Positions 58,001 to 64,000 of a stretch of 64,000 nt of DNA are shown piece by piece. Under the pieces are notes generated by a model. That model saw nothing but the letters and a program-made list of their open reading frames with translations. It was not told the DNA's origin and did not search any database. The stretch is from Antedon bifida (taxonomy: Eukaryota > Echinodermata > Crinoidea > Comatulida > Antedonidae), in assembly GCA_963402885.1 (NCBI GenBank), contig OY727095.1, positions 34,477,001 through 34,541,000 of the forward strand, given 5' to 3'. A program made the position numbers and the translations under genes. Numbering within the stretch: position 1 is the stretch's first letter; each line of letters starts with the position of its first letter.

Positions 58001-61000
58001 CAGAAGAACACCACACTGGGTTATATATCCTCGTATTTTTCAAAAGACTATAGCGCCATCTGCATCAATTGGCCTTAATGCAGTCTGTAGTCGTACTGCT
58101 GATGGCTTTTTGGTTAACCAACTGTTCATGCACTGTTCATATTTACCTAGATTTAAATTATTTTGCTGTGCATTAGCTACATTTGACCCTATTTATAATT
58201 ATCGAATCGTTGAATCAATCAGCGACTAATGTATTTGCTGGAAAAGAGGTTGTTGTTCTAAGTACAGCAAACACATCTCCAATTAATAGATCTATCTAGA
58301 TCGTATTTATCAACACTTTAAGGAAAGTAAACTTGCTTAAGTCATTGCTGTAGTAACATTCCATGCATGCTTTGATTATCAACGCTAGGTGTTTAGCAAT
58401 TGACATCTAAGTGTTTGTTTAATCGATTTCCTCACCAGCGTTAGTAAGAGCGCTGAAAAAATACCAATAATTATTATCTGTAAATTCTAGATGCACAGTT
58501 TGCTTTGACCGTCGTCAGTAGTGAATTATTTCTAGAGTAAATATTGTCCTGGCCTCTTTCATTATTGTTATGCTTTCAATAGAATTAAAGCAGCGATTAT
58601 AATGAGTTTGTTTTCGACTTATCACAAAGTAGAATTGTATTTTGTCATAACAAGCGGAATAATTTGTTTTAACTTTCATTATTAAGGTAATTTTACTTAG
58701 GAAGTTTAGAATTCATCAATATCTAATTTATCTACGTTGCATGAATTTATATCCGAAGCTGTTTTTAATGATTTGATAATAAATTGTAGGCGGCTTACGA
58801 AAGCAAATCTTTGTTCCTTTGATGGAATTTCAAGCAAATTAAGGTTATTATTTAGTGAGCGCTGATGAATGATAATGATCTTGTCTATATGAAAGAATAG
58901 CGAGAAATGAGTAAAGTGTGTGCTGTTTTTTTTTTAATGATTGCGATGAGGGAGGTTAACGAGGGTTAATTATGATATGGACCAGACAGATGATTATGTT
59001 AAATTGGGACATGATGATGATGATGTTAATTGGGACTTGTAGATTTCAATAAAGGCCAACTTACACAGACGAGCGGAATTCAATTCAAAGAACATTTATT
59101 AACGTCCAAAAGACACAAAGTAAGAGATAATAAAGAAAATGGACGAAGGCAGATCCCAGAAAGATGTGAATCTTGTGACGGGAATACGGCGTACCTTGTC
59201 CAATGTAGAATCTCTATCTATCCTCAGTGGAAACCGCCCGTCCGCTCCGTGCTTTGTGTAAATGGTCATAAGGAATAACAGAGATTCTATATTTTTATTA
59301 CTGTTACCTTGACTAGTGTAAATCGCCCTTTATGAAGCATACATGAATAACAGCAATAGTGAGGTTGGACTTGATGTTGTTGGAGTGAGTTGGCTTGTGT
59401 GACGTCAAAGTTCAAGCTAGGATGTACAGTCTTCTCCCAAAACTACAATTTGATTAATTTCTTAATTACTTTGCTACTTAGTTCGTACTCAACATCTTTA
59501 TCTGTTTGTAGTTTTGTTTTGAATCCTTGAGATAAATTACGTTGCATAACAAACGTCATGTGATTTGTTTTCCACCTTGAGGTTATGTGTGACAACATGT
59601 TTAGAAATCCGAGTTCAATTTTATTATTAATTTTCATGAATCGTAAACTTTTGACAACATTATTGCTGTTAATGTTATTAAATTTCAAGTCCACAACTAC
59701 AAATACAGTGAGAACGACAATAAATATAAATCAACGAAAATGGCAATTAAAGAATCCAGTTATTATGTTGCGTTTGACATGAAAATATCAAAGTTTAAAG
59801 GTTCATGATTTTAATCCGTTTAAGATAGCTTTAATTTTTAAGACCTTTGATGTAAAATGATAAACATTTTAGTGATATTTTTTTGTAGGACAATTAAAAA
59901 AATTCATGATTAATTTACAGGAAATAAAAATTTCAACAAAATAAATGTAACAATAGTTTACAAAAAATGTAGAAATTGTCAAAATGTAATTTATAAAATT
60001 TGCCATCTATCATGTTGAAAGGATGAGGTAATGTGAAATACCTTGATATGATTTATGTTGAATTTCCTAAGAATGTAATTAGCACATGGAACAAACTATA
60101 AAATTGTCGTCAGTACATGTGTCTTACTTCCAGTTTTATGCAAAATATCTTCGGAACTCGGATGTAAATTTTACTTTTATTTTATGCATTTCTTAATGGA
60201 TGTACGACATGCATGTTAAGTTCGTACTCAGATAAGGCTGTTAAAATCAAGTTTATGGCTAACATTCAACCTTGCAAAAATTCTACTACCTAAAGTAGCT
60301 AGTTTTAAAAGGACACCTAGCAGTTCAAAAGCATCATTAAGGTGGGCATTGCAGTTGTTAAGTGTTGTTATAATATAATAGTGTTGACATGGTTAGGAGG
60401 ATAGCACTTGGGTTGATGCCATTGCAAGCATTGGCCCACAAGATACACAGGATAACCTTACAATAATTAAAACATATTTCAGTTTAATTCATTTATTTTA
60501 GTCCAGAGTTTTAATATTAAAACACTGGTACTTTATTATTATTATTATTATTCAGTATGCTCATCCACATGATTGGCATTGATCTTGATAAACTAAAGCT
60601 TTTTATTTTAGATTACTAAAAAAAAATGTTTTTCATTACGCCTCACTCTCGCAGACATCTTCCACATGAATCTTTAAATGCTTTGTATATAAATAATACT
60701 AGACTTGCTCCAAGTCTGTATTTTTGTCTTTTTTATGTTAGTCCACCAGTCAACTTTTTCGTAAAATACAGTTTACAAGCTCAAGTAGTATATGTATGAA
60801 ACGCCATATGTGTCAAAATATTTATCTTTTTACTAATATTAAGTCAAAACTCAACTAAAATAATACATGCACTGAAATTAAAAAACTAAATTTGTTTCTA
60901 TTCAAATTAATATTAACCTTTGCTTGTCTTTTGTTCTTCCAGAGTAAATATATCTAAAATCATAGTAGATCATGGGTGTTTGATAGTGCGTCCAATATTC

Positions 61001-61219
61001 TCCAGTGACCATGATGTTAGAGAGAAAGTTTTGCTTGCTATGAGCAGTCTACTCACGCCGTGCAAAGCACACTTTAAAGACTTAGTTGATCATCTTAACA
61101 TGTTGAAGATAGAGTACGACGGATTGGCTCGAGATGAGTTAGCAGGCGAGGACACTGAAGGGTTTTTCAGAAGTATGTTGGTGCTTGTCGATAAAGTTTT
61201 ATCACAACTTTTATTGTAA
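51806..61219 (+). CDS. SIL1: SIL1 nucleotide-exchange factor for ER Hsp70 (BiP), complete seven-exon gene
   Basis: Seven GT-AG exons (51806-52061, 52571-52887, 53231-53416, 53754-53875, 55800-56067, 56825-56898, 60943-61219) sum to 1,500 bp and 499 residues; human SIL1 has 461. Residues 1-29 look like a signal peptide (hydrophobic IFHICMVHLFAISCYVSVLG). HEWQVIKPGQSIPPGLHIRM matches the conserved N-terminal segment. The armadillo-like body carries DLEYYVHQIDNAQN, GLNDTEPEMKEACAFVLG, NPKVQIQGIEEGA, and SLIRHFPYAQRKFVSLGG. Known role: releases ADP from BiP in the ER lumen. NDT in GLNDTEP is at a sequon that is also glycosylated in vertebrate SIL1. The C-terminus (VLSQLLL) lacks a KDEL-like signal. 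Identification is firm. Confidence 0.96.
52155..52330 (-). repeat. Interspersed repeat, probably a LINE 3' end
   Basis: Shares a layout with 59075-59200: AACATTTATT near the left edge and AATCTTGTGRCGGG near the right (AGATACAAATCTTGTGGCGG here). The minus-oriented LINE tail interpretation is tentative. Confidence 0.35.
52571..52887 (+). CDS. SIL1: SIL1 exon 2
   Basis: Begins by completing the Gly codon (GQSIPPGLHIRMDFQTGIKE) and continues through a Glu-rich segment to DDLKNALKNFKSGMDDVKNK and EE, donor GTAATA, phase 0. The SKDDLKNALKNFK stretch aligns with human SQDLKSALAKFKEG. Confidence 0.95.
53002..53170. mobile_element. Palindromic MITE (GTGTGATGTGCCC family), copy 4
   Basis: Begins AAAGCTCTGTCCACACTATC. 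Two short internal tandem duplications (CACTATCAAACCAGTTTGA and AAATATGGTAGTGATATG) lengthen it. SIL1 intron 2, about 60 bp before exon 3. Confidence 0.75.
53231..53416 (+). CDS. SIL1: SIL1 exon 3
   Basis: Sixty-two codons, AEKLQEKYRSYEELKQDFKA through LEQKINVLHDLEYYVHQ. It matches [21 protein letters not shown] and DLEYYVHQ of vertebrate SIL1. Phase 0 at both ends. Confidence 0.96.
53754..53875 (+). CDS. SIL1: SIL1 exon 4
   Basis: IDNAQNLESINGFKMLVKGL then NDTEPEMKEACAFVLGSAFQ, ending inside an Arg/Ser codon at donor GTAAGT. This is an armadillo-type repeat with the conserved DNAQ start and the NDT sequon. Confidence 0.96.
54340..54455 (-). repeat. Degenerate tRNA-derived SINE
   Basis: The reverse strand reads GTAGTTTGGTGGTTAAGATA (A-box-like) and then GTACTGGATTCAAATACT (B-box-like), at the usual spacing for a tRNA-derived promoter. 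SIL1 intron 4. Confidence 0.5.
55800..56067 (+). CDS. SIL1: SIL1 exon 5
   Basis: NPKVQIQGIEEGAMTLLLRM through SLIRHFPYAQRKFVSLGG and LLNDLVVEH, donor GTAAGT. Contains the HFPYAQR motif, one of the most conserved in the family. Confidence 0.96.
56155..56510 (+). repeat. tRNA-derived SINE, full-length copy
   Basis: Reads GAGTGGCCAAGCGGTTAAG (A box) and ACAAGGGTTCGAGGCTC (B box), then a body with GATAAGGACTATAAACCGTA, and ends with a (AATA)n tail at 56495-56510. Same family as 28503-28708. SIL1 intron 5. Confidence 0.8.
56825..56898 (+). CDS. SIL1: SIL1 exon 6
   Basis: Short exon encoding NSAQETVDNDPSDTVARQRL then EQYNQ (last codon split), donor GTAAGT. It corresponds to the variable linker that ends LQQYRQ in the human protein. 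Confidence 0.88.
57586..57970. repeat. 28-bp minisatellite, about 14 copies
   Basis: Unit TACCGGTTAGAACCAATTTA plus TGTTTTAA, nearly perfect. Variants alternate AAT/TTT before the core and GAAC/GAAG after it, showing higher-order duplication. Every unit carries ACCGGTT. SIL1 intron 6. Confidence 0.95.
59075..59200 (-). repeat. Interspersed repeat related to 52155-52330
   Basis: Contains AACATTTATTAACGTCC and AGATGTGAATCTTGTGACGG. A chance frame at 59030-59278 crosses it and is not a gene. SIL1 intron 6. Confidence 0.35.
60943..61219 (+). CDS. SIL1: SIL1 exon 7 (C-terminal exon)
   Basis: VNISKIIVDHGCLIVRPIFS through DVREKVLLAMSSLLTPCKAH to DEGFF-like EDTEGFFRSMLVLVDKVLSQ LLL and TAA. It aligns with DAREKVLQTLGVLLTTCRD and EDEGYFQELLGSVNSLL of human SIL1, but lacks the terminal KELR. 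AATAAA-type signals follow, for example near 61527. Confidence 0.95.
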
Positions 61220-62154
61220 AAATAGTATTTGATATGTTTAGCATGATAAAGCATAGAGGCTATAATATCTCTATGGATAAAGTAAGAGATCATATTTTAT
61301 ACAGTGGGACTATTTAGTTTAGATTTAGCAATTAAATTGTGGTACTTTACTAAAATTCCAGTATTAAACTTAACTAAGTGGGAATCATACAGTAATTGGT
61401 GTATTAATAAAGGAATGTTTATTATTTGCTTTTTTTTAAATTAATAAGATTTTCCACTTTCATTTCAAATTTTCTATTATTGTATTATTTAATTGGTACC
61501 TGTAGCTATCAAGTATGTATTACATTAAATAAAATTGTCTACATTAATTACAATGCTAGTGAATTTGATTTGATACATAAGACACTTATCTTATTTATTG
61601 GCAGTTTAAGTCTATAGGCTGTTAAATAAATTCGTTAAATCGAATTCAATTTAAATCAAAAAAACCTTGAGCTTTCTTTTGTTTCTCACTTGATTCTTGA
61701 GACTACAATTGATAATATAATAATATTAAGCCGACTGTTCATAATATGTAGTAGTATTTTATTTTGTTTAATGTATAAAAAATGTTTTTGAACGCCCGCG
61801 GACTGATTTTAATTTCACAAAAAGCGAGTCAATGTTTTAAACGATGTGATGCTGCATTGTGCGTGCCGCCAACGTAAAATAATCTCATTTTACCAAGAAA
61901 CAATATGAATTATGCACTAATAAGCATTATGCATTTAAATAGATGAATAAATAACATACTTTTCGTATGAAAATCATGATGGTAACGAGGATGATGGTCA
62001 GCTTATTATCGGATCGGTTTTTTTTTTTAAGTTTTTGGCATCGAATCGGGTTTTTATAAGTTTTTTTCATACGCATCCAACAGCAAGCAACTCGCCAATT
62101 ACAGAGGATGGATAAACTAATTTATGATTATTGTTCTTATAAACGAATTCTGAT

Positions 62155-62250
62155 TTGAGGCTTAGGGAGTGGAGTTACAACCCTGGCACTAGGACAGGAT
62201 TGAACCTTAGGATTGGAAGGCAATCACGTTGACCACCAAGCTGCACTATG
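62155..62250 (-). repeat. Possible tRNA-derived SINE fragment
   Basis: The reverse strand has CAGCTTGGTGGTCAACGTGA and AAGGTTCAATCCTGTCC, resembling A and B boxes. Downstream of SIL1. Confidence 0.4.
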
Positions 62251-63744
62251 TAAACGAAATGAAAATAAAACAATTGAAAATTGAATTGACTGACTGTCTT
62301 GATTTATAATTTCGGATATAAATATGAATTCCTCTAAATCCTTCTAGATAAAGCCATAAAGTCCTATCAATTGTAACCAAACCCCACCAGTATAAAGTCT
62401 AAATTATACAAAATAGGATATATAGTATTTAGAGTGTTGTTGTTCATCAACAAAATCATACCGATTTTGGCGTAAAAACCTTATAATTATATTTTTGAGT
62501 CAGCGTTTTTAAGTGTTAAAGGGTTACGCCATTTGTGACGCCGCTCGCTCGCTAATTTGAGTTAGCGGTTCTTTTTTGAGCTATCATTATTTTGTATTTT
62601 TTGATTCGCTTGTTCTCCGAATAGAATCCAAAATTGTGAATTAAATAAGCTGTAAGGTGTCGAATTGCCTTATGCACATCCCAAGAGATTTAGAATGATA
62701 TAACTTATGATTTATTTCTTGTTTCTTCACATCTAACTTGATCACAAATGTAATTTAATTCTCCTCGTCGGTTGTACGAGCCTAGATTAATATCAACCAT
62801 GCGTTAGAAAATGTGACGTGAACGAAATGCTAAACAAAATACAATCATTGTTGTGCAAGGCTTATAATGTATTCTACGTACAATTTTCATTTTTCTTAAC
62901 TTTTGATAATCAAACCATGCTCGACCAAAATCTTTGTTATTCAGTAGAAACAGCCTGTTTTTTTAGTAAAAAATGACAAATTATGCATATGGCCCTAATC
63001 GTTGGACATTTTTATTTTTCTTGTACTCATCTCCTGACGTCATCAATTTATGTCTTAATCCAATCCAATTATTTCTCTTCTTAATTAGGCCTATTACGCA
63101 TGTATTCCGGATAAACAGTAGTGGCGTTAGATTTAATTATGACATTGTTAAGATGAAGGACATGATAACACTGCTTCTCGATTTCAATATTTTCTTTAAA
63201 AACCTTTGTAAGGTAATGTTGTTGTTACTGCTTGCACATTTCAATTTAGAAATTTAGAACATATTTTGTGCAAATGATTTGTTCTTTTTCGATGAGGATG
63301 GAAATTGAATGAAATTAAAATAACAAGGCGCCATATACATTATGTTTATACATTAAACAATATTGTCTTCACTTAGGCTTAAAGCTTTTATATAATTGCA
63401 TGATTGCTCGTGTCGGACGGATAATGAAAAAGTATGATTTTATAGTTATATTAATTAAGATTAATCAAAGTTAAGCTTGTCGGTGCTATCTACTTATCAT
63501 CAACTTCATCAGCACTATAACATCGGTATGCTAATCATGTTGCAGCCATACATTATTAGTATTTCAGTAAGAGAAAAATCATATTCAAATTATGCAAAAT
63601 GCAAAATAATTGAAAGGGATAATATGATGATGTGCCTTTGAAGTCACCGGTCGGACGACGACACTTTTCATTATTTAATGCTAAACCTTTTAAGATAGGG
63701 TTACGTTAACATTTCCCTGAGCCAGAAGCAACGGTACGAACAGA

Positions 63745-63890
63745 ATGAGGTTAAACGAAGGAGGTGGAAAGACGGAGGCGGAAAGAAGGAGGCGTAAAGA
63801 AGGATACAGAAAGAAGGAGGCGGAAAGAAGGAGGTGAAAAGAAGGAGGCGGAAAGAAGGATACAGAAAGAAGGAGGCGGAAAGAAGGAGA
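63745..63890. repeat. GA-rich imperfect tandem repeat
   Basis: GAAAGAAGGAGGCG-type units, purine-only on the plus strand over about 140 bp. Confidence 0.85.
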
Positions 63891-64000
63891 TTATCAATTG
63901 TTTTTAAGGTGCATCGGACAAGTATCCACCGTGTTGATTATAAATAAATTATTTTGTATGATATTATGTCGGTCAAAATCTGCTATCATTACAATCGGCA

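Larger units (their letters stand above)
61220..64000. other. SIL1 3' untranslated region and downstream flank
   Basis: The first few hundred bases should be the SIL1 3' UTR. Beyond it I see only AT-rich sequence, a possible SINE fragment and the GA-rich repeat; no gene. Confidence 0.6.

Noticed and set aside
1..64000. CRISPR arrays, bacterial operons or prophage
   Set aside because: The spliced genes, SINEs and MITEs show this is a eukaryotic nuclear sequence. The regular arrays at 4724 and 57586 are head-to-tail minisatellites with no unique spacers.

Overview
The window is eukaryotic nuclear DNA: AT-rich, intron-rich and packed with small transposons. It most likely comes from a marine invertebrate deuterostome, probably an echinoderm. 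The evidence for that is a nucleoplasmin-family protein that fits the echinoderm 'mitotic apparatus protein p62' type as far as I recall it, a 5S rRNA-derived SINE, and many hAT-, TTAA- and TA-targeting MITEs. The species is not identified.

Two genes can be reconstructed exon by exon, and they lie head to head. On the minus strand, from 50,919 leftwards, is a nucleophosmin/nucleoplasmin gene of at least 12 coding exons down to 20,126. It encodes an N-terminal pentamer core, modular Asp/Glu tracts with basic spacers, and the C-terminal nucleophosmin helical domain. On the plus strand, 51,806-61,219, is a complete seven-exon SIL1 gene (499 aa), the ER nucleotide-exchange factor for BiP. About 0.6-0.9 kb separates the two starts and carries a small cluster with TGACGTG and ACACGTGT motifs, a possible shared promoter.

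The most interesting observation concerns the end of the nucleophosmin gene. Exon 12 stops in phase 0 at the point where vertebrate NPM1 continues into a short last exon containing QDLW. A matching exon (QDIW, stop after 13 codons, good acceptor, AATAAA about 375 nt downstream) is present at 10,606-10,647, but on the opposite strand. It lies inside a 3.7-kb segment bounded by two inverted copies of a repeat (8,208-8,416 and 12,146-12,408). An inversion between these repeats, an assembly flip, or capture by a transposon would each explain this.

Layout: 1-8,207 has no recognisable gene, only small repeats. 8,208-12,408 is the inverted-repeat-bounded segment. 12,409-50,919 is the nucleophosmin gene with large introns holding a hAT MITE, two TTAA-target elements, 5S- and tRNA-derived SINEs, LINE fragments and a nested TA-target transposon complex. 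50,920-51,805 is the intergenic promoter region. 51,806-61,219 is SIL1, with a 14-copy 28-bp minisatellite in intron 6. 61,220-64,000 is non-coding as far as I can see.

Nucleophosmin exon 6 is hemmed in by transposons: a LINE fragment sits in its 3' splice tract and a TA-target element ends 12 bp from its donor. Two inverted 1.7-2.0-kb copies of that element flank exons 4-6.
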